A stretch of DNA of 64,000 nt from Antrihabitans stalagmiti (GTDB lineage Bacteria > Actinomycetota > Actinomycetes > Mycobacteriales > Mycobacteriaceae), in the NCBI RefSeq assembly GCF_016482825.1, contig NZ_JAEMNV010000001.1, positions 744,001 to 808,000 of the forward strand, in the 5' to 3' direction. The notes beneath the pieces were generated by a model. The model saw only the letters and a program-made list of their open reading frames with translations. It made no database searches and was not told where the DNA came from. Both the position numbers and the translations under genes were made by a program. This document shows positions 23,872-33,103 of the stretch, piece by piece (the stretch's first letter is position 1; each line of letters begins with the position of its first letter).

Positions 23872-25338
23872 ATGGGCATCAAGTCTGCTAAGCCACGCCA
23901 TCATGTAGTTGTCATCGGGTCGGGCTTCGGCGGTTTGACCGCAGCAAGGGCGCTGAAGAAGTCCGACGTCGATGTAACCCTGATCGCGAAGACGACGCAC
24001 CACTTGTTCCAGCCACTGCTGTACCAGGTCGCAACGGGAATTCTGTCGGAGGGCGAGATCGCTCCCTACACCCGCGTGATCCTGCGTAAGCAGAAGAACG
24101 TAGAGGTCCTGCTCGGCGACGTCACCGACATCGACCTGACGAACAACACCGTCACGTCCAAGCTGATCGACATGAATACGGTGACACCGTTCGACAGCCT
24201 CGTCGTCGCGGCAGGCGCACAGCAGTCGTACTTCGGCAACGACCACTTCGCCACCTTTGCACCGGGTATGAAGACGATCGACGACGCTCTCGAGCTGCGC
24301 GGTCGTATTCTCGGTGCCTTCGAGGCCGCAGAGGTGACGACATCGCAGGCCGAACGCGACCGTCGCCTGACCTTCGTCGTCGTCGGAGCAGGCCCGACCG
24401 GAGTCGAACTCGCCGGCCAGATCGCCGAACTTGCCGACCGCACGCTCGACGGCGCGTTTCGAAACATCGATCCGAGCGATTGCCGCGTGATTCTGCTCGA
24501 CGCAGCGGCGGCTGTGTTGCCGCCGATGGGCGAAAAGCTCGGGCTGAAGGCACAGCGGCGCCTGGAAAGCATGGGCGTCGAAATTCAGCTCAACGCCATG
24601 GTCACGGACGTCGACTACATGGGCCTCACCGTCAAGGACAAAGACGGCAACGAGCGTCGGATCGAATCGGCGTGCAAGGTGTGGTCGGCAGGCGTGCAGG
24701 CCAGCCCACTCGGCAAGCTCTTGGCCGAACAGTCCGACGGCACGACGACCGACCGCGCAGGCCGTGTCGTCGTCGAACCCGACCTCACACTCAAGGGCCA
24801 TCCGAACGTATTCGTCGTCGGCGATCTGATGTCGGTGCAGGGCGTACCCGGTATGGCACAGGGCGCGATCCAGGGTGCGAAGTACGCGACCAAGCTGATC
24901 AAGGCAGGCCTCGAAGGCAAGGACGATCCAGCTGCCCGTAAGCCGTTCAAGTACTTCGACAAGGGCAGCATGGCAACGGTGTCGCGGTTCAACGCGGTTG
25001 CCCAGGTCGGCAAGTTCGAGATGGCCGGCTTCATCGCCTGGCTCTCCTGGCTCGCTCTGCACCTGTTCTACCTGGTCGGCTACAAGAACCGCTTCACAAC
25101 GATCGTCGCGTGGTTCATCACGTTCCTTGGTCGCAACCGCGGTCAGATGGCCATCACCGGGCAGATGGTCTACGCCCGAACCGCCATGGAGAAACTCAAC
25201 CAGAAGCAGGCTGCGGAACTAGCCGCACAGGGCCAGACCGCGGACCCGGAGAAGGCCGACTACGACAAAGCTCAAGCCGAGAAGGCCGCGCTGAACAAAG
25301 CCGAGCCGGAAAAGGCCGAAAGCAAAGCAGCAGGCTGA
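23872..25338 (+). CDS. ndh: Type II NADH:quinone oxidoreductase Ndh
   Basis: Single-subunit, non-proton-pumping NADH dehydrogenase feeding electrons to menaquinone. ATG 23872 (488 residues) follows GGAGCGAGGG. It has two Rossmann motifs, VVVIGSGFGGLTAARAL (FAD) near the start and FVVVGAGPTGVELAG (NADH) near 165, plus the quinone-side membrane-binding region with FIAWLSWLALHLFYLVGYKNR. The C-terminal 55 residues are a K/A/E-rich tail, longer than in E. coli. In mycobacteria ndh also lies beside the urease genes. Its placement next to a cytoplasmic uptake hydrogenase is interesting for electron entry but no direct link is shown. Confidence 0.95.
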   Translation: MGIKSAKPRHHVVVIGSGFGGLTAARALKKSDVDVTLIAKTTHHLFQPLLYQVATGILSEGEIAPYTRVILRKQKNVEVLLGDVTDIDLTNNTVTSKLIDMNTVTPFDSLVVAAGAQQSYFGNDHFATFAPGMKTIDDALELRGRILGAFEAAEVTTSQAERDRRLTFVVVGAGPTGVELAGQIAELADRTLDGAFRNIDPSDCRVILLDAAAAVLPPMGEKLGLKAQRRLESMGVEIQLNAMVTDVDYMGLTVKDKDGNERRIESACKVWSAGVQASPLGKLLAEQSDGTTTDRAGRVVVEPDLTLKGHPNVFVVGDLMSVQGVPGMAQGAIQGAKYATKLIKAGLEGKDDPAARKPFKYFDKGSMATVSRFNAVAQVGKFEMAGFIAWLSWLALHLFYLVGYKNRFTTIVAWFITFLGRNRGQMAITGQMVYARTAMEKLNQKQAAELAAQGQTADPEKADYDKAQAEKAALNKAEPEKAESKAAG

Positions 25339-25764
25339 TCAGTCGTGCGGCACCTGCTCGGTGTGAGTATGAGCCGAGTGAGTATGCGCCGCACGAGCCG
25401 TACCGACAGGCGTGGCATGGGTGGCGCCGAGGTCGTGCAGCAATCGATGCACGATCTCGTCGTCCAACCGGTACGTCATCTTCTTGCCGTCCCGCTCGAC
25501 CGCGACCCACCCTTGGTTTCGCAGCAACCGCAGCGCTTGTGACACCGCTGTCGCGGTCATCGACAGCGCAGCCGCGAGATCCGACACGCAGATCCCAGGC
25601 GAGCGATGCATGCCGAGCAGTATGCGTAGCCGGGTCGGGTCGCCGAGCAGTTCGAATCGACGTACCCACAGGCCGAGATCGTCGGCGGCGGCGATCGCCG
25701 CACGGGCCTGCGCCACGTGTTCCGGATCGAACAGGGTCGAATCCTCGGGGGTGTGCTCGCTCAC
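25339..25764 (-). CDS. ArsR-family metal sensor at the end of the urease operon
   Basis: A 141-residue ArsR/SmtB winged-helix regulator: FELLGDPTRLRILLGMH, then the recognition region SDLAAALSMTATAVSQALRL and the wing GKKMTYRLDDE. The C-terminal tail is His-rich (LLHDLGATHATP followed by AAHTHSAHTHTEQVPHD), like the nickel/cobalt sensors NmtR and KmtR. The GTG at 25764 overlaps the ureD stop (GTGA), so it is cotranscribed with urease accessory genes. I infer nickel sensing, either repressing a transporter or tuning urease; the metal is not provable from sequence. Confidence 0.85.
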   Translation of the reverse strand: MSEHTPEDSTLFDPEHVAQARAAIAAADDLGLWVRRFELLGDPTRLRILLGMHRSPGICVSDLAAALSMTATAVSQALRLLRNQGWVAVERDGKKMTYRLDDEIVHRLLHDLGATHATPVGTARAAHTHSAHTHTEQVPHD

Positions 25765-26432
25765 CGTTCCACGGTAGCGAGATCCGCGGGCAATCGGGCA
25801 CCCAGCCACGTCAAGAGTGAGCCGCCCGCCGCGAGAGGCAGTCGAGCGGCCGATAATCCGAACAGTTCGGCGGGCCGCGAATCGGGATAGCGCAATTCAC
25901 CGACAGCTGCTTGCGGAGCGTCGATGACGTCGGTGCTCGCGGTTGTCGCACCGAGTTCGACGCAGTGCCGCAGCAGTGGACCGTTGTCGAGATCTGCGTC
26001 GAGCGCACCCTGCCAGCGACCGTTGGTTTCGCCCGTTCGGCCCAACTGGACCCGTTCGCGTACGCGAATTGTGGCCGACGCTGCCAGTCGTACAACGGTT
26101 TTCGCCCGATGATCGGCGCCGCCGGCAATGATCATCGGTTCCTGGTCGACATCGAGAAACGCGTCGTCGGCGACGACGAGGGTCAACCGCGCGCTCGATG
26201 TGAGTTGCGACGAGCCGGGGAGAGCAATCGCCGCCGCAACCGAGCGAACCCGCAGGCGGGCACCCGCGCACACGCGGACCGTGACGTCGATGCGATCCCC
26301 GCCGAGAGGCGTCGCTGCCGCACCGATCAGGTGCACTGTTTCGGGATCGGTGATCCTCGCCGTGATCGCACCGAAGCCCGAGATCTGCGGCAGCCGGCCG
26401 CGCTCGGCGACGATGAGAAGTTCGCTATACAA
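25761..26432 (-). CDS. ureD: Urease accessory protein UreD
   Basis: UreD (UreH) is the scaffold on which UreF and UreG bind apo-urease for nickel insertion. The product is 223 residues, short compared with the proteobacterial 270 but normal for actinobacteria. It carries the family's beta-rich pattern with [20 protein letters not shown] and [17 protein letters not shown]. Its start overlaps the end of ureG by eight bases, and its stop overlaps the ArsR start. Confidence 0.92.
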   Translation of the reverse strand: MYSELLIVAERGRLPQISGFGAITARITDPETVHLIGAAATPLGGDRIDVTVRVCAGARLRVRSVAAAIALPGSSQLTSSARLTLVVADDAFLDVDQEPMIIAGGADHRAKTVVRLAASATIRVRERVQLGRTGETNGRWQGALDADLDNGPLLRHCVELGATTASTDVIDAPQAAVGELRYPDSRPAELFGLSAARLPLAAGGSLLTWLGARLPADLATVER

Positions 26433-27102
26433 CGGCCGCCAATTGTTCGCGCACCCAGGTCAACACCTTCGTAGCGGCAGGATCCTCGGTGAGGGAGATG
26501 AGAGCGGTCGGCCTGCCTTCGCGAACCCGCACGGCGTCACGTTCCATCACCCCGAGGTCGGCGCCGACCATGGGAGCGAGGTCGGTCTTGTTGACCACCA
26601 ACAGATCCGAGAACGTCACGCCGGGTCCACCCTTACGCGGCACCTTGTCGCCGCCTGCGACGTCGACGACGAAGATCTGGACGTCGATCAGGCCCGACGA
26701 GAACGTCGCGGTCAGGTTGTCACCGCCGGATTCGACGAGGATCAGATCGAGCGGCGGATTCGATTCGATCAGATCGTCGATGGCGTCGAGGTTTGCGGTG
26801 ATGTCGTCGCGAATCGCGGTGTGGGGACAGCCACCGGTCTGCACGGCCGTGATGCGTTCGTCCGGCAGTACCGCGTTGCGACGCAGGAAGTCCGCGTCCT
26901 CGGTGGTGTAGATGTCGTTGGTCAGGACGGCGAGAGACAGCTCGTCCCGAAGCTGGCGGCACAGTGCTGCGACGAGGGCCGTCTTGCCGGATCCGACCGG
27001 ACCGCCGATACCGATACGCAGCGGCTCCCCCGGCTGCCGAACTCGCTTGGGTCGGTCGTGGACGTGACTGTGCGGTTCACCGTCGATCAGATGCGGTGGC
27101 AT
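26425..27102 (-). CDS. ureG: Urease accessory GTPase UreG
   Basis: SIMIBI-class GTPase that carries nickel to urease. P-loop GGPVGSGKT at 33-41, then [14 protein letters not shown], the CPH nickel-binding motif within [19 protein letters not shown] and NKTDL. The N-terminus is lightly His-rich ([13 protein letters not shown]). The product is 225 residues. It lies 36 bases after ureF. Confidence 0.97.
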   Translation of the reverse strand: MPPHLIDGEPHSHVHDRPKRVRQPGEPLRIGIGGPVGSGKTALVAALCRQLRDELSLAVLTNDIYTTEDADFLRRNAVLPDERITAVQTGGCPHTAIRDDITANLDAIDDLIESNPPLDLILVESGGDNLTATFSSGLIDVQIFVVDVAGGDKVPRKGGPGVTFSDLLVVNKTDLAPMVGADLGVMERDAVRVREGRPTALISLTEDPAATKVLTWVREQLAAVV

Positions 27103-27138
27103 GTGCTGCTCCCTCGTGACTGTCGTTCGTTGTGGTCG

Positions 27139-27768
27139 TCAGGACGCGAACAGTGGTCGTTCGCGTTCGGTGTGCCGCTGGGCGAGAACGTCGAGCAGCG
27201 GATCGGACAGACTCGCCAGCGTCGCCGTTGCGGCGTGCGCTGTCGCGTCGCAGAGATCGGCGAGCCGAATGGTCAGCGTCGCGACGTCGCTCGGATCCAG
27301 TGCCAGCAGGCGCTGCGCTGCGGTCGCTGTGCCCGTCATCGTTGTATAGACGACGACGGTCGCAGTCTCGGTCGCCGAAGCTCCGGTGAGCGCAGCGACC
27401 CGGCCGAGAACGACCGGTTGATGCGGCCGCACGCCGAGCGCCGACCAATCATGTTCCGGCCATGAATGTTTGGCGAGGCGGACCATCCCCCGGCCCTGCG
27501 CGCGCGATGCGAGCCGTGCTGCAGGCGACGGGGTTCGCGCATCCGTCTCGGCGTCGGCGACAAGCACGTCGAGGCCAGCACACACCGCGGCAGCGATCGA
27601 AGCCGCGACCAGGCCGCCCGTCCTGATGCGGCGTCGCAGAAACGCGTCGAGGGTGACGGTGTCGCGAACGAGACCCGACGTGATCGCCTCTTCGACACCA
27701 CCGGAGTGGACGTGCCCACCGGTCGGCAACCGCGAATCGGCCAATGCAAACAGCGTTGAAAGTCCCAT
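27139..27768 (-). CDS. ureF: Urease accessory protein UreF
   Basis: UreF is an all-helical protein that gates GTPase activity of UreG in the activation complex. The 209 residues begin MGLSTLFALADSRLPTGGHV with the family's FALADSRLPTGG-H motif. GTATAAQRLLALDP is also typical. Five bases follow ureC before its start. Confidence 0.94.
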   Translation of the reverse strand: MGLSTLFALADSRLPTGGHVHSGGVEEAITSGLVRDTVTLDAFLRRRIRTGGLVAASIAAAVCAGLDVLVADAETDARTPSPAARLASRAQGRGMVRLAKHSWPEHDWSALGVRPHQPVVLGRVAALTGASATETATVVVYTTMTGTATAAQRLLALDPSDVATLTIRLADLCDATAHAATATLASLSDPLLDVLAQRHTERERPLFAS

Positions 27769-27773
27769 GCGGC

Positions 27774-29495
27774 TCAGAACAGGAAATAACGTTGCGCCAT
27801 AGGCAATTCGGTCGCAGGCTGCTCCTGCCAGACCGCACCGTCGATGCGGACGGTAAACGTATCGGGGTCGACTTCGATACGCGGCATCGCATCGTTGTTC
27901 GGCATGTCGGCCTTGCTGCGTTTGCGGACGTTGCCGACGGCGACGAGTTTGCGCTCGCAGGCAAGGCGGTCGGCGAGACCGTCTTCGATCGCCTGTTCGG
28001 ACACGAAATGCACGGAGGTGGCGGCAGCAACCTTCGGAGCGGCTCCGAACATGGGACGCGGAAGCACCGGCTGCGGGGTCGGTATGGAGGCGTTCGCATC
28101 ACCCATCGCGGCCCATGCGATCGCACCACCCTTGATGACGACGTGCGGGCGAACGCCGAAGAAGGCGGGCTCCCAGAGCACCAGATCGGCGAGCTTGCCG
28201 ACCTCGACCGACCCGACCTCGTGCTCGATCCCGTGAGCGACCGCCGGACAGATCGTGTACTTCGCGATGTAGCGCTGCACCCGTGTGTTGTCGGCGTTGG
28301 TGTCCCCCGCCAGCGACCCTCTGCGCTTTTTCATCACGTGTGCGGTCTGCCAGGTCCGCATGACCACCTCGCCGATGCGGCCCATCGCCTGCGCGTCACT
28401 GCCGATCATCGAGATCGCACCGAGGTCGTGCAGCAGGTCCTCTGCGGCGATGGTGGACGGACGAATTCGACTCTCCGCGAACGCAAGATCTTCGGGGATC
28501 GACGGGCTCAGGTGATGGCAGACCATCAACATGTCGAGATGCTCGTCGAGTGTGTTGACCGTGTGGGGTCGGGTCGGATTCGTCGAGCTCGGAAGAATAT
28601 TCGCGTACGAGGCGACTGTGATGATGTCGGGAGCGTGGCCACCGCCCGCACCCTCTGTGTGATAGGCGTGGATGCCCCGCCCCGCGATGGCAGCGAGTGT
28701 GTCCTCGACGAAACCGGCCTCGTTCAACGTGTCCGAGTGCAGTGCGGCCTGAACACCTGCTGCCTCGGCAACGGTCAGGCACGCATCGATCGCGGCGGGC
28801 GTCGAGCCCCAATCCTCGTGCAGTTTGAAACCCGAAGCGCCCGCACGTAGTTGCTCCCACATCGAGTCGGCACTGACGGTGTTGCCCTTGCCGAGCAGCA
28901 GGATGTTCATCGGCCAGCCGTCGGTCGCTTCGAACATCCTCGCGAGGTGCCAGGCCCCAGGCGTCACCGTGGTCGCTTTGCTGCCCTCGGCAGGTCCGGT
29001 GCCGCCGCCCATCAGAGTGGTGATGCCTGCGCCGAGCGCCTCGTCCATGATCTGCGGACAGATGAAGTGCACGTGGCAATCGATGGCGCCCGCGGTCAGG
29101 ATGCGGCCGTTGCCTGCGATGATCTCCGTCGACGGACCGACAACGAGGTCCGGGTGGACTCCGCTCATCGTGTCGGGGTTGCCCGCTTTGCCGAGCGCAA
29201 CGATCCGCCCGTCGCGAATACCGACATCCGCCTTGATGATTCCCCAATGGTCCACGACGACGACACCGGTGATGACGGTGTCGGGTGCCCCGTCTGCGCG
29301 CGTCGCACGAGACTGACCCATCGATTCGCGAAGCACCTTGCCGCCGCCGAACACCGCCTCTTCGCCGGCGAGCCCGGGCCCCCCGGAACGGTCTTCGGTG
29401 ATCTCGATCAGAAGGTCGGTGTCTGCCAACCTGATTCGGTCACCGGTCGTCGGTCCGAACAGTTGCGCGTAGCGAGTTCTCGGCAGGCTTGTCAT
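27774..29495 (-). CDS. ureC: Urease alpha subunit UreC
   Basis: Catalytic subunit of urease, hydrolysing urea to ammonia and carbamate at a dinickel site. The 573 residues are full length. Visible active-site residues are His141 and His143 (HVHFICPQ), the carbamylated Lys224 in GFKLHEDWG, and the mobile-flap Cys326 in [13 protein letters not shown]. Its ATG overlaps the ureB stop (ATGA). Confidence 0.98.
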   Translation of the reverse strand: MTSLPRTRYAQLFGPTTGDRIRLADTDLLIEITEDRSGGPGLAGEEAVFGGGKVLRESMGQSRATRADGAPDTVITGVVVVDHWGIIKADVGIRDGRIVALGKAGNPDTMSGVHPDLVVGPSTEIIAGNGRILTAGAIDCHVHFICPQIMDEALGAGITTLMGGGTGPAEGSKATTVTPGAWHLARMFEATDGWPMNILLLGKGNTVSADSMWEQLRAGASGFKLHEDWGSTPAAIDACLTVAEAAGVQAALHSDTLNEAGFVEDTLAAIAGRGIHAYHTEGAGGGHAPDIITVASYANILPSSTNPTRPHTVNTLDEHLDMLMVCHHLSPSIPEDLAFAESRIRPSTIAAEDLLHDLGAISMIGSDAQAMGRIGEVVMRTWQTAHVMKKRRGSLAGDTNADNTRVQRYIAKYTICPAVAHGIEHEVGSVEVGKLADLVLWEPAFFGVRPHVVIKGGAIAWAAMGDANASIPTPQPVLPRPMFGAAPKVAAATSVHFVSEQAIEDGLADRLACERKLVAVGNVRKRSKADMPNNDAMPRIEVDPDTFTVRIDGAVWQEQPATELPMAQRYFLF

Positions 29496-29824
29496 GGCTT
29501 CACGTCTCCGACCGTCGAGTCGAGCTTTCCTGGTGGCGTCAACGACAGACCGTGGACCTCACGCGTTCCACCGAGGGGTACGAGCGAAACCGACTGCCCG
29601 AGACCGGGTTCGAAGCGAACCGCGGTGCCTGCAGGAATGTCCAGTCTGCGACCGTGCGCGGCGGCGCGATCGAAGTTCAGCGCGGCATTCGCCTGCGGGA
29701 AATGCACGTGACTGCCGATCTGCACTGGGCGGTCGCCGGTGTTCACCACCTCGATCGTCACCCGGTCGGCACCCTCGTTGATCTCGATAACGCCTTCGGC
29801 ACAAAAGTATTCGCCTGGAATCAT
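29492..29824 (-). CDS. ureB: Urease beta subunit UreB
   Basis: Structural subunit of 110 residues beginning [18 protein letters not shown] and containing [20 protein letters not shown] and [12 protein letters not shown], all diagnostic for UreB. It lies 11 bases after ureA and overlaps ureC. Confidence 0.97.
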   Translation of the reverse strand: MIPGEYFCAEGVIEINEGADRVTIEVVNTGDRPVQIGSHVHFPQANAALNFDRAAAHGRRLDIPAGTAVRFEPGLGQSVSLVPLGGTREVHGLSLTPPGKLDSTVGDVKP

Positions 29825-29835
29825 GTCGTCGGCCC

Positions 29836-30138
29836 TCAGCTGATCGGATGATGGACGGTGACCAGTTTGGTGCCATCGGGAAAGGTCGCTTCGACTTGGA
29901 CGTCGTGCAGCATCTCCGGCACGCCTTCCATCACGTCGGCGCGCGTCAGCACCTCGCGACCGGAGGTCATCAGCTCGGCTACCGAGCGGCCGTCACGCGC
30001 ACCTTCGAGCACGTGGTCGGTGATGATTGCCACCGCCTCAGGATGATTCAGCGCCACACCACGCGCGCGGCGGCGGCGGGCCAGCTCCGCGGCATAGCTC
30101 AGCAGCAGTCGTTCCTGCTCGTGCGGCGACAGTCGCAT
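29836..30138 (-). CDS. ureA: Urease gamma subunit UreA
   Basis: Structural subunit of 100 residues, [20 protein letters not shown] with [10 protein letters not shown] and [32 protein letters not shown] ribosome site precedes the ATG. First urease gene; the 86 bases before it separate it from the thioesterase gene on the same strand. Confidence 0.98.
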   Translation of the reverse strand: MRLSPHEQERLLLSYAAELARRRRARGVALNHPEAVAIITDHVLEGARDGRSVAELMTSGREVLTRADVMEGVPEMLHDVQVEATFPDGTKLVTVHHPIS

Positions 30139-30224
30139 GCCCTCTCCTCCAGCGTGGTGGGGGCAATTCTGACACGGACCAGAAGCTACGGCAGTACAAG
30201 TACGCGCAAGGGCGGGTCGGTGCG

Positions 30225-30674
30225 CTACTGCCCCAGCTTCTTCTCACCGTTGATGTTCTGCAGGCGGACCTGGCCTCGTGCGCAGAGTCGGTCGTCGTCG
30301 TCCTTGATGGTCACGACCCAGATCTGCTGTGTCTTGCCGCGGTGGATCGGAGTCGCTTCGGCATAGAGGGTCCCCGACCGAACGGCTCGCAGGAAGTCGG
30401 TGTTGTTGTTCACGCCGACGACGCTGCCGCGGTCGCCGAACCACAGTCCGGCCGCCACGCTGGCCACCGATTCGATGACTGCGCAGTAGACGCCACCGTG
30501 GACAAGTCCGGCGGGCTGATGCATCGCGGGACCGACGGTCCATTGCGCGCGCACGGAATCGCTTTCCAGCGCGGTGTAGCGAAGTCCGATGACCCCGTCG
30601 AATCCACCGCCGACCCACTGCGTCAGTTTCTCCGGTGTTATGCCACTCAGGCCTTGCTGCGCACTGTCGGTCAA
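30225..30674 (-). CDS. PaaI-type hotdog thioesterase
   Basis: A hotdog-fold acyl-CoA thioesterase of the PaaI/YbgC group. The core [20 protein letters not shown] contains the HGG substrate-binding and catalytic region, and [16 protein letters not shown] and [11 protein letters not shown] complete the fold. TTG 30674 is chosen as start because GGAGG lies six bases upstream and the resulting 149 residues are normal for the family; the open frame continues to 30809 without a credible start. Upstream, on the same strand, is an IdeR-like palindrome. Confidence 0.85.
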   Translation of the reverse strand: MTDSAQQGLSGITPEKLTQWVGGGFDGVIGLRYTALESDSVRAQWTVGPAMHQPAGLVHGGVYCAVIESVASVAAGLWFGDRGSVVGVNNNTDFLRAVRSGTLYAEATPIHRGKTQQIWVVTIKDDDDRLCARGQVRLQNINGEKKLGQ

Positions 30675-30841
30675 GAGGTCCTCCAGAATCGTGTGACTAC
30701 CCCAATCAGATGTACACGACAACGTTCCCGACGAAGCGACGGGCTCCTCGCCTTTCGGCGCGAAGCCCGTCGCGGGAAGGACCGGGGGTCTCAGCAGCCC
30801 TCTGGACACCGGCGCGGTCCGATTGCGTCCCGCTGATGACT

Positions 30842-30860
30842 ATAGGCAAGCCTTGCCTAA
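30842..30860. promoter_or_regulatory. IdeR/DtxR-like palindrome
   Basis: TAGGCAAG-C-CTTGCCTA is a perfect inverted repeat resembling the iron-box pattern TAGGTTAG-S-CTAACCTA with two changes per arm. It lies directly after the stop of the FhuF-like gene and about 170 bases before the thioesterase start. It may be an iron-responsive operator of the thioesterase gene or simply a terminator-like palindrome. Confidence 0.4.
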
Positions 30861-31580
30861 CTACGCAACCCTTTGCCTGCGAACCGGTCGACCGATCGTG
30901 GTGAACGCGTCGAGCAGACCCTGACCGCGTCGAAGCGCGTCGCTTTCACTCGCCTCGGCGAGAATCGGTACGTAGGTCGCGGCACCGATGATCGTTTCGC
31001 CGACAATGCTCCAGTAGCGGAGGTAGCCGAGTTCGGTGCAGTCGGAAAGCTTTTCGTAGACGGCGTCGAGCGACGTGACACACCGATGCGCGGTCCACAC
31101 GCCGAGCGACTGCTCGCACGGCAGCACAACCACGTCCTTTTCGGCAGCGCATGGATCGCCCGGCAGCGCACGCACAGTCGTGTCGACCACGCCGGCCCAA
31201 TCCATTCCCCCGTCGTTGTCGGAGTGAATCCACAGGTTCTCGATGCCGGGGTCCCACGCGCGACCCTCGAGGACGATCGACGCGGCAACCCGGCCGACGA
31301 CCGCGTGAATGAACGACGTTGCAACGACCTCTGCTGCCGAATCGGCGCTGCTCATTTCTCCGCGGGCGCGAGCATACATCTGCTCGACGCGTCCGGACTC
31401 GACCCCGTCCCGCAAGCTCCACCAGCGCCGTTTACCCTCGTCGGCGACGGCGGCTACCGCGTACACACGTGGGTAATCGGGATAGAGGCGGCGCAACCGG
31501 TGACACGAGTCCGCCAAAGCGGTGCAGGTCCGATCGGTGCGCGTCCGGTCGACCGGAGATGCGGTCGCGGCGGTGGGCAT
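30861..31580 (-). CDS. Iron-regulated FhuF-like protein without the 2Fe-2S cysteines
   Basis: A 239-residue protein transcribed divergently from the siderophore permease genes with an IdeR box between them. ATG 31580 follows GAGGAGG; the longer frame crosses the operator. The pattern HAVVGRVAASIVLEGRAWDP and the late LLDAFTTIGRPVRRQR recall ferric-siderophore reductases of the FhuF type, but the C-terminal CCx10CxxC cluster motif is absent, so if related it cannot bind that cluster. Alternatively it is an unrelated siderophore-utilisation protein. Function inferred mainly from context. Confidence 0.55.
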   Translation of the reverse strand: MPTAATASPVDRTRTDRTCTALADSCHRLRRLYPDYPRVYAVAAVADEGKRRWWSLRDGVESGRVEQMYARARGEMSSADSAAEVVATSFIHAVVGRVAASIVLEGRAWDPGIENLWIHSDNDGGMDWAGVVDTTVRALPGDPCAAEKDVVVLPCEQSLGVWTAHRCVTSLDAVYEKLSDCTELGYLRYWSIVGETIIGAATYVPILAEASESDALRRGQGLLDAFTTIGRPVRRQRVA

Positions 31581-31619
31581 GGAAAGCCTCCTCGAAGTCA
31601 AGGACGTAGCCGTTTTAAG

Positions 31620-31638
31620 ATAGGTTAGGCTTACCAGG
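31620..31638. promoter_or_regulatory. IdeR iron box between divergent iron genes
   Basis: TAGGTTAGGCTTACC matches the mycobacterial IdeR/DtxR consensus TTAGGTTAGSCTWACCTAA over 15 contiguous core positions. It is 40 bases before the FhuF-like start and 14 bases before the permease GTG, so the iron-loaded repressor could shut both promoters. Confidence 0.82.
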
Positions 31639-31651
31639 CACAGGGGCAAAC

Positions 31652-33103
31652 GTGAAGCATTGCCCTCAGCCCGATTTGCAGGAGAAACCCGCCGACGTGA
31701 CCGATCGTGGCCCCGTACCTCGGCGTCTTCGCGCCACAGCGGCGGCAATCGACGCAGTTGTGATCTGCGCCCCCATCGTGATCGGCGTTCTGATCGTCCA
31801 AGCCCTCCGCGTCGACAGCGGCGGGACCGCGGACCGTGCCGTATTCGGCTCGATCACGCTACTGAGTGCAGGCGCACTCTTCGTGTGGAACAGGGGTTTC
31901 CGCGACGGCGACGCCGGCCAAAGCCTCGGAAAAGCTCTGACCGGGTTGGTAATTCGTGACTCCGCAACCAGCGATCCGATCGGACACCGCAGGGCGCTTT
32001 CGACAGCGTTGTCGACAGACAACCGGGCAGGCGTCGAAGTCGTCGCGGAACGACACGCGATCGACGACGGTTTCGCCCCGCTCCCCCGCGACGATTCGAT
32101 CGGCGCGACCCGCAAACGCAGGCTCGGCGGCCTCGCTGTGCTCGCCGGTCTGCTGTGTGTGGTCGGTCTGGTCAGCATCGCGATCGGCGCGCAGCCACTG
32201 ACGATCGGTGAAGTGTGGCACGCCGTCTTCGCTCCGACGGGCACTGCGGCCGACGAGATAGTAAGTGCGTTGCGGGTGCCGAGGACGATGCTCGGGCTCC
32301 TCGTCGGTATCGCGCTCGGTGTTGCCGGCGCGTTGATACAGGGCCACACCAGAAATCCACTCGCCGACGCCGGACTGCTCGGACTCAACGGCGGCGCCGC
32401 ATTCGCCGTCGTCGTCGCCATCCATCTGTTCTCGCTCAACGCACCGAGCGAGTACATCTGGTTTGCATTCGTCGGTTCTTTCTGTGCGAGTGTGATCGTC
32501 TTCGGCGCGGCCTCGATCGGCAAAGGCAGCGCCACACCGCTGACCCTCGCCCTCGCCGGAGCAGCGGTCGCATTCTTCCTGCAAGCCATGACGAACGCAG
32601 TCGTACTGCTCCACGGTAACGCGCTGGAGGCCTACCGCTTCTGGGTCGTCGGCGAGATCGCCGGTCGCGACACGTCCGTCTTCTGGCAGATCCTGCCTTT
32701 CGTCATCGTCGGACTTGTGATCGCCTTCGCCGGAACGCCCGGTCTCAACGTCCTCAGTCTCGGCGACGACGTTGCGCGGTCGCTCGGAACGAACGTCGCC
32801 CTCAACCGAACGATGGGCATCGTGGCCATCACACTGCTGTGCGGTGCCGCGACGGCCGCCTGCGGGCCGATAGCGTTTCTCGGTCTTGTCGTTCCGCACG
32901 TCGCGCGAACCATCACCGGACCCGACTACCGCTGGCTCGTCCCGTACGCCGGACTGCTCGGTGGACTACTTGTCGTCCTCGCCGACGTGGTCGGCCGCGT
33001 GGTTGTACGCCCCGGCGAACTGCAGGTCGGTATCGTGCTCGCACTGGTCGGCGGACCCTTCTTCGTCGCACTCGTGCGCCGCCGCAAGTTGGTGAGCGTA
33101 TGA
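31652..33103 (+). CDS. Siderophore ABC permease with N-terminal RDD domain
   Basis: A 483-residue membrane protein in two parts. Residues about 20-105 look like an RDD domain (RRLRATAAAIDAVVICAP and DAGQSLGKALTGLVIRD). Residues about 150-480 are a complete FecCD/BtuC-type permease with LRVPRTMLGLLVGIALGVAG, the NPLADAGLLGLNGGAA turn and CGPIAFLGLVVPHVAR. The start is GTG 31652, or GTG 31697, which has AGGAG further upstream. It works with the next two genes to import ferric siderophores. RDD fused to FecCD is unusual. Confidence 0.88.
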   Translation: MKHCPQPDLQEKPADVTDRGPVPRRLRATAAAIDAVVICAPIVIGVLIVQALRVDSGGTADRAVFGSITLLSAGALFVWNRGFRDGDAGQSLGKALTGLVIRDSATSDPIGHRRALSTALSTDNRAGVEVVAERHAIDDGFAPLPRDDSIGATRKRRLGGLAVLAGLLCVVGLVSIAIGAQPLTIGEVWHAVFAPTGTAADEIVSALRVPRTMLGLLVGIALGVAGALIQGHTRNPLADAGLLGLNGGAAFAVVVAIHLFSLNAPSEYIWFAFVGSFCASVIVFGAASIGKGSATPLTLALAGAAVAFFLQAMTNAVVLLHGNALEAYRFWVVGEIAGRDTSVFWQILPFVIVGLVIAFAGTPGLNVLSLGDDVARSLGTNVALNRTMGIVAITLLCGAATAACGPIAFLGLVVPHVARTITGPDYRWLVPYAGLLGGLLVVLADVVGRVVVRPGELQVGIVLALVGGPFFVALVRRRKLVSV

